DNA of 43,263 nucleotides from Candidatus Manganitrophaceae bacterium (GCA_013151935.1 JAADHI010000100.1:1-43263), one strand, 5' to 3'; shown: positions 8,042 to 18,038, counted from the first letter of the stretch. Notes: generated by a model from the letters alone, not told the origin. Made by a program: numbers and translations.

Positions 8042-8965
8042 TTACTCAGCGTCCTTCATGTTATCGGGATCTCCCAATAAGCGTTTCCAAAGAAACTGGA
8101 CATTGCCTTTGGGCATGGTGTTGATCGGCCAAGCCAAAATTTCTGCTGCAAGTTCTAAAAAACGCAGACTCGACTTTGCCCTGGGGTAAAGATCCACAAC
8201 AGACCGCTGTTCGATTACAGCCATACGCAGATAGTCGTCTTGCGGAATAAATCCACAATATTCAATGGCAATATCCAAAAATTGATCGGAAACCAAGGTC
8301 AGTTTTCGATAAACATCCTTGGCTTCCCGTAGACTCCGAGCCATATTGACCAAGAGCTTGAAACGTTTTTCCCCATGACGTTTTGATAATATTTTCATAA
8401 TGGCGTAGGCGTCAGTCACCGAAGTGGGATCGGCGGTCGCAATGACTAAAATCTCCTGTGCGACGGTATTAAAATAAAGAACGTTGGATGAGATACCCGC
8501 TGCCGTATCAATTAGAAAAACATCCACTGCTTTCTCCAGTCGATCCAGCTCTGACAAAAAAACCAATTTTTGTTCAGGACTTAAATGCGTCAGGTCTTCT
8601 GATCCTGAACTGGTCGGAAGAATCTTGATGCCCAAAGGTCCTTCGACCATGACTTCTGGAAGTGTCTTTTCACCCAAGAGAACGTGTTCAATCGTGTATT
8701 TCGGAATAATGCCGAAGAGCACATCGACGTTTCCCAAACCCAGATCGGCATCTAAAATAACAACCGACTTGCCCAGACTTGCCAATGCGACAGCGAGATT
8801 GGCAACGACATTTGTTTTTCCAACACCGCCCTTACCACTTGTGACGGCAATTACCTTTGGAATGCTTACCGCCTCGGGCGGCGTTTCGGCAATCTCTGTT
8901 TCACCACTGCCATTGACTGTTCCGGTCTGTCCCATCTGATTTTCCCTCTCTCTACGCTGCTTCAA
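8042..8965 (-). CDS. flhG: MinD/ParA-like flagellar number regulator FlhG (FleN)
   Basis: IAVTSGKGGVGKTNVVANLAVALASLGKSVVILDADLGLGNVDVLFG; position next to flhF and fliA. Confidence 0.93.
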   Translation of the reverse strand: MKQRRERENQMGQTGTVNGSGETEIAETPPEAVSIPKVIAVTSGKGGVGKTNVVANLAVALASLGKSVVILDADLGLGNVDVLFGIIPKYTIEHVLLGEKTLPEVMVEGPLGIKILPTSSGSEDLTHLSPEQKLVFLSELDRLEKAVDVFLIDTAAGISSNVLYFNTVAQEILVIATADPTSVTDAYAIMKILSKRHGEKRFKLLVNMARSLREAKDVYRKLTLVSDQFLDIAIEYCGFIPQDDYLRMAVIEQRSVVDLYPRAKSSLRFLELAAEILAWPINTMPKGNVQFLWKRLLGDPDNMKDAE

Positions 8966-8989
8966 TGTAATATGCCAAGTGGTAATTTT

Positions 8990-10234
8990 TTATCCAGAAC
9001 GACTTAAGAGCAAGTCGGTAAAACCTTTTGGTGTTGCCAATTCAAGATCATCAGGAATACGCCGTCCTGTCGTGAGATAAGAAAGCGGTTTTCGTTTTCG
9101 GCCCATCGTTGAAAACAAGGGCCCATACGTTTTGGTTTCATCAATTTTGGTAAACAACAACGAATAAATAGGAATAATCGAAAACTGATCAATCATATCG
9201 GAAAGATCACTTCCCTTTGTATTGGCCGAAAGCACAAGGTGTGTCTCTAAAGGAAAACCCACCGACATCAGTTGTTTGAGTAAGACGATTTCTTTGGATT
9301 TCAAATGGCTACGTCCAGCGGTATCCAAGAGAATAAGTTCCCCCTTTTTTCGACCGGAGACAAATTGTTTTAAGCGGTTCCAAGACGTAATTTTAAGTGC
9401 TGGAATGTGGTAGCGGTCTGCATGTTGTATTAAAATATCCCCACGGCCACTTTCCGTTTCATCCAGCGAAACGAGGGTCACAGCTTGTTTTCTTTGTAGA
9501 CGCGTGACACCCAATTTTGCAGCCGTTGTTGTTTTCCCCACACCGGTCGGCCCAATGAGCGCCACGACTTTTGGGCCCTTAAGGGTGGTGTCATCCCGCA
9601 ATGCAAAAGGCCCAGTCACCTGTGTCAAACGCTGGATCACATCATAAATCGAGTGTTGCACCCGTTCAGGTTTCCAAACATCCTCCTGAGAGAGACTTTC
9701 TTCGACGGCCTGCACGAGATGCTGTGCAGTTTCCGTATCCACGCCACTCAAGATCAGTTGCTCAAACAAAGCGCCCAAGGTGCTATTTTTTGAGAAAAGT
9801 GGGTCCTGCCGACGCATCTCGGTCATGGACTTCAACATAATTTTCATTTCGAGCCAGGTTTCATGCATCTCTGCAATGGGCACAGTTTTCTGGTTCGTCT
9901 CAGGGAGGGTTAGAGGTTCCGCCGTGTTTGCACTGATGTCTGCGACCGCATCCTTGATACTTTGAAGCTCTTTGTAGATATCGCCTTGCACGGCCACTTC
10001 CAAAGCCCGTTCAAAAACAGGGGTCTTTTTAACTGGAGGCCTCACAGCCGTTTCTGCCACCTCAATCGCTGCCGTCACTTCAATGATCGGCATTGTTAAA
10101 AAACCGCCACCACGTACTTTTCGTCTTCGACTGACCTCCCGTGTCGAAAGAATGACGGCATCCGGCCCTAAAACGGACTTAATCTCCTGTAAAACTTCTG
10201 TCATCTGTTGACCTTCAAACTTTCTAATCTTCAT
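8990..10234 (-). CDS. flhF: Flagellar SRP-family GTPase FlhF
   Basis: N-terminal MKIRKFEGQQMTEVLQEIKSVLGPDAVILSTREV; GPTGVGKTTTAAKLG; DTAGRS; FTKIDET. Confidence 0.94.
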   Translation of the reverse strand: MKIRKFEGQQMTEVLQEIKSVLGPDAVILSTREVSRRRKVRGGGFLTMPIIEVTAAIEVAETAVRPPVKKTPVFERALEVAVQGDIYKELQSIKDAVADISANTAEPLTLPETNQKTVPIAEMHETWLEMKIMLKSMTEMRRQDPLFSKNSTLGALFEQLILSGVDTETAQHLVQAVEESLSQEDVWKPERVQHSIYDVIQRLTQVTGPFALRDDTTLKGPKVVALIGPTGVGKTTTAAKLGVTRLQRKQAVTLVSLDETESGRGDILIQHADRYHIPALKITSWNRLKQFVSGRKKGELILLDTAGRSHLKSKEIVLLKQLMSVGFPLETHLVLSANTKGSDLSDMIDQFSIIPIYSLLFTKIDETKTYGPLFSTMGRKRKPLSYLTTGRRIPDDLELATPKGFTDLLLSRSG

Positions 10235-12329
10235 AGGTCACATCCACTGTTTCTATCGATTGCAACTGGGCCTGTGTCGCAATCTCCCCGGACGAAAGCA
10301 CCACCAGGTTTGGGATAAAACGCTCCGCCAGTTTTCTGAGGTGTAAACGCAGCATGGGTGAGCACATCAAAACAGGGTGATGGCCTTTCATTGCCACAGC
10401 TTCAGAAGCACGGCGGATTTGCATCATTATTTTTTGCGCAAAAAGAGGATCAAGCGTCAATGACCCGCCCTGTTCATCTTTTTGAATCGCTTCGGACATC
10501 ATCCGGTCTAAACGGGGATTCACGCTAATGACATATAGCTTGCCATCGGGATCTTCATATTGTTTTGTAATCGTTCGGGAAAGGGCCTGCCGGCAATGCT
10601 CAGTGAGTAGACCCGTCTCTTTGCTCATGGGTGCGATATCAGCCAAGGTTTCCAATATGGTGCGCAAATCACGAATCGCCACCCGTTCTTTTAAGAGATT
10701 GCCCAAGACTTTCACGACACTGCCAAGTGGCAGGAGAGTGGGCACTAACTCTTCAACCACTTTTGGATTATCGTTTGCAAATCGATCCAGTAGATGCTGG
10801 ACTTCTTGCCGTCCAATTAACTCCGCCGCATGACTGCGAATGGTTTCGGTCAAATGGGTTGCAATCACCGAAGGCACATCCACAACGGTAAACCCTTCCA
10901 CCTTTGCGCGATCCTTTTCTTGTTCTGTCACCCACAAGGCCTTCAATCCAAAACAAGGTTCCTGTGTCGGAATACCCTCAATGCCATGTTCTTCCATGCC
11001 ACTGGGATTCATCGCCAAAAAGTGACGGGGCAAGACCTCACCACGACTCACCTCAATACCCTTGACCAGGATGAGATATTCATTGGGTTTAATTTGTAGG
11101 TTGTCTCGGATGTGAATGGGTGGCACAACAAAACCCAATTCAAGTGCAAGCTGTCTGCGAATCGCCGTAATGCGTTTGAGTAATTCCCCATTCTGTGCCT
11201 GATCAACCAAAGGAATCAGACCGTAACCGACATTGAGTTCCATCAAATCCAGAGGCACAATCCATTCATCCTTATTGGGTGCTGTGTCTGAATCAGGTTC
11301 AGGAGACACCGGTTTAGCCGCTGCGGCCTCTTTTGCCCTTTGTGCCGAATAACCCACAAAAGCAATACCCGCCGCAAGGAGGAAAAAAGCCATATGCGGC
11401 AAACCCGGGATCATCCCAAAAATAAAAACAATCGTCGCCGCGCCCATGAGTGCTCTGGGGTGGGTCAACATTTGCAATGTCACATCTGTCCCTAAATTGG
11501 ATTCGGAAGCTGCGCGCGTCACAACAATGCCTGAAGCCGTCGAAATAATAAGTGCCGGAATTTGCCCCACCAAACCATCCCCAATACTTAAAAGGGTGTA
11601 GTTCTGCGCAGCGGTTGCAATACTCATATTTTTCTGCAAGACGCCAATGACAAATCCACCGATGACATTCACTAAAATGATGAGGATGGCGGCAATCGCA
11701 TCTCCTCGCACAAACTTACTGGCACCATCCATTGCCCCGTAGAAATCCGCTTCTTTGGCAATGTCTTCTCGACGTTGTTTGGCTTCTTTTTCATTGATCA
11801 TGCCCGCGTTCAGATCGGCATCAATGCTCATCTGTTTTCCCGGCATGGCATCCAACATAAAACGTGCGGCAACCTCTGCAATTCGCCCTGCACCTTTTGT
11901 AATCACTACAAAGTTAATGACAACGAGAATGACAAATACCACGAGACCCACAGCATAATTCCCCCCAATCATGAGGCTGCCAAAGGTCTCAATGACTTTT
12001 CCAGCCGCGCCAACACCGTTGTTCCCATTCAACAAAATTGAGCGCGTGGTGGCGATATTCAAGGCAAGACGAAAGAGGGTGATAATCAGTAAAATCGAAG
12101 GAAATGCCGAAAACTCCACAGGCTTAACGGTGTGCAAAGCAACAAACAAAATGACCAAGGCCGAACTGATGCTAAAGGCCAATAACAAATCCAGAAAAAT
12201 CGTGGGCGTCGGCAAAATCATTAACAGCAGAATACCGACCACACCAAAAGTCATGACAATATCGCCGTTTTTCCCAGTTCCATCTAAAGGCGAATTTTGA
12301 GATGCGTTCTGGGTTAATGTCTGCGCCAT
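10224..12329 (-). CDS. flhA: Flagellar export apparatus protein FlhA
   Basis: LLLAFSISSALVILFVALHTVKPVEFSAFPSILLIITLFRLALNIATTRSIL; RFMLDAMPGKQMSIDADLNAGMI; overlaps flhF by 11 bp. Confidence 0.97.
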   Translation of the reverse strand: MAQTLTQNASQNSPLDGTGKNGDIVMTFGVVGILLLMILPTPTIFLDLLLAFSISSALVILFVALHTVKPVEFSAFPSILLIITLFRLALNIATTRSILLNGNNGVGAAGKVIETFGSLMIGGNYAVGLVVFVILVVINFVVITKGAGRIAEVAARFMLDAMPGKQMSIDADLNAGMINEKEAKQRREDIAKEADFYGAMDGASKFVRGDAIAAILIILVNVIGGFVIGVLQKNMSIATAAQNYTLLSIGDGLVGQIPALIISTASGIVVTRAASESNLGTDVTLQMLTHPRALMGAATIVFIFGMIPGLPHMAFFLLAAGIAFVGYSAQRAKEAAAAKPVSPEPDSDTAPNKDEWIVPLDLMELNVGYGLIPLVDQAQNGELLKRITAIRRQLALELGFVVPPIHIRDNLQIKPNEYLILVKGIEVSRGEVLPRHFLAMNPSGMEEHGIEGIPTQEPCFGLKALWVTEQEKDRAKVEGFTVVDVPSVIATHLTETIRSHAAELIGRQEVQHLLDRFANDNPKVVEELVPTLLPLGSVVKVLGNLLKERVAIRDLRTILETLADIAPMSKETGLLTEHCRQALSRTITKQYEDPDGKLYVISVNPRLDRMMSEAIQKDEQGGSLTLDPLFAQKIMMQIRRASEAVAMKGHHPVLMCSPMLRLHLRKLAERFIPNLVVLSSGEIATQAQLQSIETVDVTYED

Positions 12330-12335
12330 GGTCTT

Positions 12336-13400
12336 TTAAGCCCTTTTCCCCTTCAATTTATAAATATAAGACAGGATTTCAGCGACTGCCCGATAGATAC
12401 TGGCAGGAATGAATTGACCCACTTCGACGGTCTTGAAAAGGGATCGCGCCACAGGTTTATTTTCAATGATGGGAATGCCGTGTTCACGCGCCACGGCTCT
12501 TATTTTTTCTGCAACATAGCCTGAACCTTTTGCCAGCACTTTCGGTGCAGCCATCGTCTCCGCTTTGTAACTGAGTGCAATGGCCAAATGTGTCGGGTTG
12601 GTAATAACCAAATCTGCATTCGGCACATCAGCCATCATGCGATTTCTCGCCATTTCACGTTGCAAATTTCGGATACGCGATTTCACTTGAGGCGTGCCTT
12701 CCGTCTGCTTGTTTTCATCCTTAATTTCTTGTTTACTCATGCGAAGTTTTTTCTCAAATGACCACCACTGAAAGGCATAATCAGCCCCACCAATGACCGC
12801 TACCACAGCCCCGCAACGCAGGACTAAACTTGAAATCATATCTCCTGACAAACCGAGAATGGCCCCAGGGGTCATGTGACTTAATTCAAGCATTTCTGGC
12901 AATCGGCTTACGAATGCGAAATAGGCAACAGCGCCGATGACAAGAAATTTAAAAAATGTTTTTGAACCGTTCATGAGAGATTCAATGGAAAACATCCGCG
13001 CAAAACCCGAGAGGGGATTGATGCGGCTCCAATCAGGCATCAAGGCGTGTGTTGTAAAAAGAACGCCATGTTGCACCACAACAGAAACCCCACCCACAAA
13101 GGCAATCAACAACAAAATAGGCAGAGACATCACAAGGATTTTGATCATGAGATCACGCATAAAGGGGGTAAACTGCGCCTGTGTCATGACATCAGGAGTC
13201 AAGGTAGAAAAACCCTGCGCCATAGATGTTTTTAGTCCAAGCATCAAGTCCAAACCCAGATTTTTAAAAATCAAAACGGCAAACAGAATAAGAAGCGCCG
13301 AACTCAATTCACGACTGGTCACCACCTGCCCTTTTTGTCGCGCCTCCTCTCGACGTTTTGGGGTGGCTTTTTCAGTTTTTTCTTGGTCGTCTGCTGGCAT
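12336..13400 (-). CDS. flhB: Flagellar export apparatus protein FlhB
   Basis: EKTEKATPKRREEARQKGQVVTSRE; autocleavage motif NPTH in VITNPTHLAIALSYK. Confidence 0.97.
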   Translation of the reverse strand: MPADDQEKTEKATPKRREEARQKGQVVTSRELSSALLILFAVLIFKNLGLDLMLGLKTSMAQGFSTLTPDVMTQAQFTPFMRDLMIKILVMSLPILLLIAFVGGVSVVVQHGVLFTTHALMPDWSRINPLSGFARMFSIESLMNGSKTFFKFLVIGAVAYFAFVSRLPEMLELSHMTPGAILGLSGDMISSLVLRCGAVVAVIGGADYAFQWWSFEKKLRMSKQEIKDENKQTEGTPQVKSRIRNLQREMARNRMMADVPNADLVITNPTHLAIALSYKAETMAAPKVLAKGSGYVAEKIRAVAREHGIPIIENKPVARSLFKTVEVGQFIPASIYRAVAEILSYIYKLKGKRA

Positions 13401-13413
13401 CTTTGATTACTTT

Positions 13414-14199
13414 CTAAGGACTCATCCCAACTAATAACTGATTAAAAACCGTTCTAAGTCCTGAAACCTCTTGCGTTAAAATACCTGTCAGTATCGGCAG
13501 TGAAAAACCCAACATCACCAAGCCAAGTGTAATCGTCACCGGAAAACTAAAAAGCAGTACATTGAGTTGAGGAATAACCCGGGAGAAAATACCGATGGTG
13601 ACATTCGCCATGAGAAGGGCTACGATAATTGGAATCGCAACTTTAAGCCCCAGCAAAAACATTTGCCCCGCAAGCTTCATGAGGTATTCGATCAAAGGCC
13701 CGGAAGGATAAAATCCAGCAAAAGGAATCAATTCAAAACTCTTTACCATGCTCTCCAAAACAATGAAGTGACCATTTAAGACCAGAAAAATCAGCATCGC
13801 CACAAGACCCTGTAAACGTGCAATCAGAGAAGCCTGTTTATTGGAGATGGGATCAAAAAGGTTTGCGCTTCCCAAACCCATTTGTATGCCCACAATCTCG
13901 GAACCCATCTCGATCGCACTAAAAAGTAAATTTGCAGCCATGCCAATAATGAGTCCGATTAAAACTTCTCCAAGTAATGCAATCGTTAAAGAAACCAGAT
14001 TTAGCTCACCCGGTGGTTCTAAGCTAAGGGTTTGGAACAAAACAAAACTCATCGAAAGCACTAACATCATCTTTACCATCACAGGTACGCCTGAGCCACC
14101 CATCAAAGGCGTCGCCGCTAAAAATGCAGCCACCCTAAAAAGGATGAAGAGGAAAACCATCTGATTTTCTAAGATACCCTCAACTAAGGGAATGTTCAT
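13414..14199 (-). CDS. fliR: Flagellar export apparatus protein FliR
   Basis: Multi-TM protein, FRVAAFLAATPLMGGSGVPVMVKMMLVLSMSF; conserved position between flhB and fliQ. Confidence 0.93.
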   Translation of the reverse strand: MNIPLVEGILENQMVFLFILFRVAAFLAATPLMGGSGVPVMVKMMLVLSMSFVLFQTLSLEPPGELNLVSLTIALLGEVLIGLIIGMAANLLFSAIEMGSEIVGIQMGLGSANLFDPISNKQASLIARLQGLVAMLIFLVLNGHFIVLESMVKSFELIPFAGFYPSGPLIEYLMKLAGQMFLLGLKVAIPIIVALLMANVTIGIFSRVIPQLNVLLFSFPVTITLGLVMLGFSLPILTGILTQEVSGLRTVFNQLLVGMSP

Positions 14200-14218
14200 G
14201 ACTTAAACCTTCTCTAAT

Positions 14219-14488
14219 TCATCCGGTGTAAGTTGGAAAATTCATCAAAATATCACTGGTAAAACCAACAATGACCGACAACATCCAAGGAAAGAAAAAT
14301 GCCAAGGCCAGTCCCGCCACCAAAATTTTTGGCAAGAAAGTCAGGGTCGCTTCATTGATCTGAGTCACCGCTTGAAAAAGACTCACCACCAAACCAATGG
14401 CAAGACTTGAAACCAGTACGGGCGCAGACAAAAGCACCGAAATTTCAATCGTCCGTTGCACAATTTGCGTCACAAACTCAGGGGTCAT
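14219..14488 (-). CDS. fliQ: Flagellar export apparatus protein FliQ
   Basis: 89 aa, two TM helices, SLFQAVTQINEATLTFLPKILV. Confidence 0.95.
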   Translation of the reverse strand: MTPEFVTQIVQRTIEISVLLSAPVLVSSLAIGLVVSLFQAVTQINEATLTFLPKILVAGLALAFFFPWMLSVIVGFTSDILMNFPTYTG

Positions 14489-14533
14489 TGTTTAAAATCC
14501 TCAAAATGAGAAACCGATGATCCATTATTTGGA

Positions 14534-14612
14534 CCAAGAGCCGGAAACCAGGGGCCGGGAATCAGCACACAGATTTTCAATCCAGTTTCCAGCCCTTGGC
14601 ATCCGATTCCCG
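14534..14612. repeat. Interleaved inverted repeats between fliP and fliQ
   Basis: Arms CCAAGAGCCGGAAACCAGG (14534-14552) / CCAGTTTCCAGCCCTTGG (14582-14599), and CGGGAATC (14556-14563) / GATTCCCG (14605-14612). Confidence 0.7.
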
Positions 14613-14618
14613 CCCAAT

Positions 14619-15422
14619 TCATGCAAATCCCTTCACCAAAGAACCCACGACCAAGTACCAGCCATCGGCCAAAACAAACAGAATCAGTTTAAAAGGAAGT
14701 GAAATCATGACCGGTGGTAACATCATCATTCCCATGGACATGAGAATGCTCGCCACCACGATGTCAATCACAAGAAAAGGCAAATAAACCAGAAATCCAA
14801 TTTGAAATGCCGTCCTTAGCTCACTGATCATAAAAGCAGGAATAATCGTAAAAATGGGCAGATCCGATGGGTTTTTGGGTTGAGGCAATTTCGCAAGCTT
14901 GACAAAAAGGGAAAGGTCTTTTTCTCGTACCTGTCTCAACATAAAATTTCTTACCGGAGACATCGCAAGATCCAAAGCATCTTCTTGTGAAATTTTTTCA
15001 TCCAAATAAGGCTGTAAGGCCTCGGTATTGACTTGTTGCCAAACAGGTGCCATGACAAGAAAAGTCAGAAAAAGGGCAAGTCCAATTAAGACTTGATTCG
15101 GAGGTGATTGTTGTGTGCCAAAGGCTTGTCGCATAAAAGAAAGCACCACAATGATCCGCGTAAATGAACTCATCATGATGAAAATTGCGGGTGCAAGAGA
15201 TAAAACGGTGAGCAGAATGAGAATTTGAATCGCAACGGAAAAGCGCTCACTCGAACCTGCACCCAAACTCACCGTCACCGATGGCGCTTCAGTTGCGGGC
15301 GTCTGAGCTAACGAAACATGAGGCAATAAAAAAAACAAAAAGAGTGTGGCAATTAAGGCACTCAAAACAAGAATAAATAAGCGCCACGAAACACGTCTTT
15401 TTTCTACCAAAGCATGATTCAT
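14619..15422 (-). CDS. fliP: Flagellar export apparatus protein FliP with N-terminal signal sequence
   Basis: LAPAIFIMMSSFTRIIVVLSFMRQAFGTQQSPPNQVLIGLALFLTFLVMAPVW. Confidence 0.97.
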   Translation of the reverse strand: MNHALVEKRRVSWRLFILVLSALIATLFLFFLLPHVSLAQTPATEAPSVTVSLGAGSSERFSVAIQILILLTVLSLAPAIFIMMSSFTRIIVVLSFMRQAFGTQQSPPNQVLIGLALFLTFLVMAPVWQQVNTEALQPYLDEKISQEDALDLAMSPVRNFMLRQVREKDLSLFVKLAKLPQPKNPSDLPIFTIIPAFMISELRTAFQIGFLVYLPFLVIDIVVASILMSMGMMMLPPVMISLPFKLILFVLADGWYLVVGSLVKGFA

Positions 15423-15733
15423 GATGGATCCAAGTCTTTCACTTCGTCTGAAAGGTTTGTTTCAAAAGGGGCATGTTCTAAACGGGTCAGCAGTGAAATG
15501 TGATGAGGCGTGACACCCAACACAAGATATTGTTCGCCCACAGAAATGATGGAGACTTCCTTTTTCGGACCGAGATACGCCGTGGACAGCACCTTAACCA
15601 AAGGGGCCGTCTTCCATCGACTAAAACGAGAACGCGAAAACCGCCTCAATCCGAAAGCAATGGCCAAAATGAGCGCCAACACGAATAAAAGCGATGAAAG
15701 CATTTTGACTAAACTTGCAAAAGGGTCATCCAT
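15419..15733 (-). CDS. fliO: Flagellar biosynthesis protein FliO
   Basis: Small single-TM protein, VLSTAYLGPKKEVSIISVGEQYLVLGVTPHHISLLTRL; overlaps fliP by 4 bp. Confidence 0.88.
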   Translation of the reverse strand: MDDPFASLVKMLSSLLFVLALILAIAFGLRRFSRSRFSRWKTAPLVKVLSTAYLGPKKEVSIISVGEQYLVLGVTPHHISLLTRLEHAPFETNLSDEVKDLDPS

Positions 15734-15802
15734 TTTTCCACAGTGCCTTTTTTGAGACCTTTAAATTGAGATCGGATTAAAATTACTTCGATCCTCTACG
15801 TT

Positions 15803-16333
15803 TCATTTGCCATTCAAGTTTTGAATTCGGTCAGCCGTGCTGACAATGTCGGTTAAACGCACGCCAAATTTTTCATTCACAACCACAACCTCCCCACGCG
15901 CAACCAACTTGTCGCCAATAAGGACGTCCATTGGCTCCCCCGCCATCTTTTCCAATTCGACCACAGAACCCTGCCCCAATTGCAGGAGCTCTTTAATCAA
16001 CATCCGCGTCTCCCCCAAAGTCACGGTAATTTGAAGCGGCACATCCAGAATAAAATCCAGATTTCCAAGCGGCTCACCTGTCTGCTGTGGTGCAAGCGTG
16101 GAAAGTGGCGCAGGTTCAGCATCAGGCATGGGTTTTTCTTCTGCTGGAGGTGCGACATCGGCAGCGGCGGCGGCCATGGCATCGTCTATCGCGGCTTGTT
16201 CAGCATCGCTCGGTGGCGCAGGAGCAGCACCTGGCATCTCTTTTTCAATGGTTTGCCCTGCTTCCGCCATGGCCTCAGCCATGGCACGGGCCATATCGTC
16301 TTCTTCTTCCGGAGCGCCTGGATCATCTGCCAT
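15803..16333 (-). CDS. fliN: Flagellar motor switch protein FliN with acidic/Ala/Pro-rich N-terminal extension
   Basis: SpoA domain: LDFILDVPLQITVTLGETRMLIKELLQLGQGSVVELEKMAGEPMDVLIGDKLVARGEVVVVNEKFGVRLTDI. Confidence 0.95.
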   Translation of the reverse strand: MADDPGAPEEEDDMARAMAEAMAEAGQTIEKEMPGAAPAPPSDAEQAAIDDAMAAAAADVAPPAEEKPMPDAEPAPLSTLAPQQTGEPLGNLDFILDVPLQITVTLGETRMLIKELLQLGQGSVVELEKMAGEPMDVLIGDKLVARGEVVVVNEKFGVRLTDIVSTADRIQNLNGK

Positions 16334-16398
16334 TTCTTACCTCCCGCTTTCTAAGGGAAATTTAGATCGGGGATCTGTTCCCCTCAACTGAGCGTCCA

Positions 16399-17379
16399 TC
16401 ATCTTTTACGGTCTTTACTGATCGAGGTGATTTGAAAAGCCACATTGCCACGATGAAGTCCCGCACGGCCATGGAATACGGTTTTCCCTTCTATTTTTAA
16501 GTCAAGGTCTTCCCTTACCGTACGATTCAGCATAATGACATCCCCCACAGAGAGCTTTGTCAGTTCTCTCACCGTAAGCTCTGCCTTTCCAATTTCAGCA
16601 ACGGCATTCAAATTACACTCCGTCATTTGTTCAGCAAAACGTGTTGCCCAAACCTTATTTTCTTCGTCCTGATCACTCTGAAAACTGCCATAAAGCTTTT
16701 CACGGATGGGCTCAATCGTGGGGTAAGGCATGCCAATAAATATATCGCCCCCTTCTCCATCAATTTCAATCTTGAATAATGTGGTCACCACAACTTCGGT
16801 GGGTGTCACTACGGCTGCAAACTGAGGATTGATCTCGGTACGGATATGTGTAATTTCAACTTTAAAAATAGGTTTCCATGAGGTTTCCAAATCACTCAGA
16901 ATTTTATCCACCACTTTTTGGATAATACGGCTTTCAATTGAGGTAAAATCTCGTCCTTCAATTTTCACGTAGGTCTGACCCGATCCCCCAAAATAAAGAT
17001 CGACCAAACGGTAGACAAACTTGGTATCCAAAATAATCAGAACAGCTCCTCTTAAAGGATCCATCTTGACGATGTTGATACTGCTCGGCAGCGGAATTTT
17101 CCGCATCAGTTCCCCAAACTTCGGCACATCAATGGAGACAGGAATGACCTCAATCTCCTTTTTCAAAAAAGTCGTCATTGAGATCTGAAACAAACGTGCA
17201 AAACGCTCGTTAATGATTTCAAGACTGGGCATGCGCCCCCGAATAATGCGTTCCTGATTGGTGAGATCATAATTATTGGCCCCCTCTTGTGTCCCTTCAC
17301 CCTCAGTTTCAACTTCTCCTGAAGTGACCCCTTGTAGAAGCGCTTCGACTTCGTCTTGTGAGAGAATTTTTTCTGCCAT
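16399..17379 (-). CDS. fliM: Flagellar motor switch protein FliM
   Basis: N-terminal CheY-binding peptide ILSQDEVEALLQG; RIIRGRMPSLEIINERFARLFQISMTTFLKKEIEV. Confidence 0.97.
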   Translation of the reverse strand: MAEKILSQDEVEALLQGVTSGEVETEGEGTQEGANNYDLTNQERIIRGRMPSLEIINERFARLFQISMTTFLKKEIEVIPVSIDVPKFGELMRKIPLPSSINIVKMDPLRGAVLIILDTKFVYRLVDLYFGGSGQTYVKIEGRDFTSIESRIIQKVVDKILSDLETSWKPIFKVEITHIRTEINPQFAAVVTPTEVVVTTLFKIEIDGEGGDIFIGMPYPTIEPIREKLYGSFQSDQDEENKVWATRFAEQMTECNLNAVAEIGKAELTVRELTKLSVGDVIMLNRTVREDLDLKIEGKTVFHGRAGLHRGNVAFQITSISKDRKR

Positions 17380-17404
17380 GACATTTTCCCTGCTGTCGTT
17401 AAAA

Positions 17405-17896
17405 TTACTGCGTCACAAAATCTGTAAAATATGCCATCTTGACTTTGTTACTGCGAAAAATGGCATTCACGCGTTGTAAGATTTCGTCGCGCAGCTCCAT
17501 CTTTCCCTCCACGGTGCGAATCGCGGCAAAATCTTTGCTGCTTAAAAGCAGAATCAAGGTGTCGCGAATCTGGGGCAGGTTATTATTGAGATCCTCGGCA
17601 TGTTTACTGCGAACCAAATCCAGTTTGACGGTGATCTTCAGATAACGGACTTTTGTAATATCAGCCAAATTAACGATAAAAGGTTCAAGCTCATAAATAC
17701 CCCCATCATCCTGAGGACCATCCCCTCCAGGTTCGGCATCGGCCACCCGTTCAACAGCGGCACCTTCTTCGCCTTCTTCACTTGGAGCCGCTCTTGGGGC
17801 CTCCGCGACAGGAGCAGGCGCCTGGCCTTTCATAAAAAAGAAGACCCCTCCCCCAATACCCAACCCAACGACAAGTCCGATAATAATCATCTTCAT
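17405..17896 (-). CDS. fliL: Flagellar basal body-associated protein FliL
   Basis: N-terminal TM then YELEPFIVNLADITKVRYLKITVKLDL...PQIRDTLILLLSSKDFAAIRTVEGKMELRDEILQRVNAIF. Confidence 0.93.
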   Translation of the reverse strand: MKMIIIGLVVGLGIGGGVFFFMKGQAPAPVAEAPRAAPSEEGEEGAAVERVADAEPGGDGPQDDGGIYELEPFIVNLADITKVRYLKITVKLDLVRSKHAEDLNNNLPQIRDTLILLLSSKDFAAIRTVEGKMELRDEILQRVNAIFRSNKVKMAYFTDFVTQ

Positions 17897-17968
17897 AATC
17901 TGTCCTTTTTATAGGGATTCATTCCCATTTTGGCTCCCACAAAATACGTCTGATCTCGAATGAAAAAT

Positions 17969-17997
17969 GCAGGGTCAAAACACGATAAAAACCCTGC
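17969..17997 (-). terminator. Terminator- or attenuator-like hairpin in the predicted fliL leader
   Basis: Perfect 7-bp stem GCAGGGT (17969-17975) / ACCCTGC (17991-17997), followed on the minus strand by a short T run (GCATTTTTC). Confidence 0.4.
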
Positions 17998-18023
17998 TCT
18001 TCTCCTTGCCGCAGTCTTGTTTA

Positions 18024-18038
18024 GCAATCTTTATGCCG
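18024..18038 (-). promoter_or_regulatory. Candidate sigma-54 (RpoN) promoter upstream of fliL operon
   Basis: Minus strand CGGCATAAAGATTGC(T): GG and GC doublets at canonical -24/-12 spacing. Confidence 0.6.

Noticed and set aside
12937-13434. 165-aa plus-strand ORF antisense to flhB
   Set aside because: Shadow ORF of flhB with no recognisable domain.
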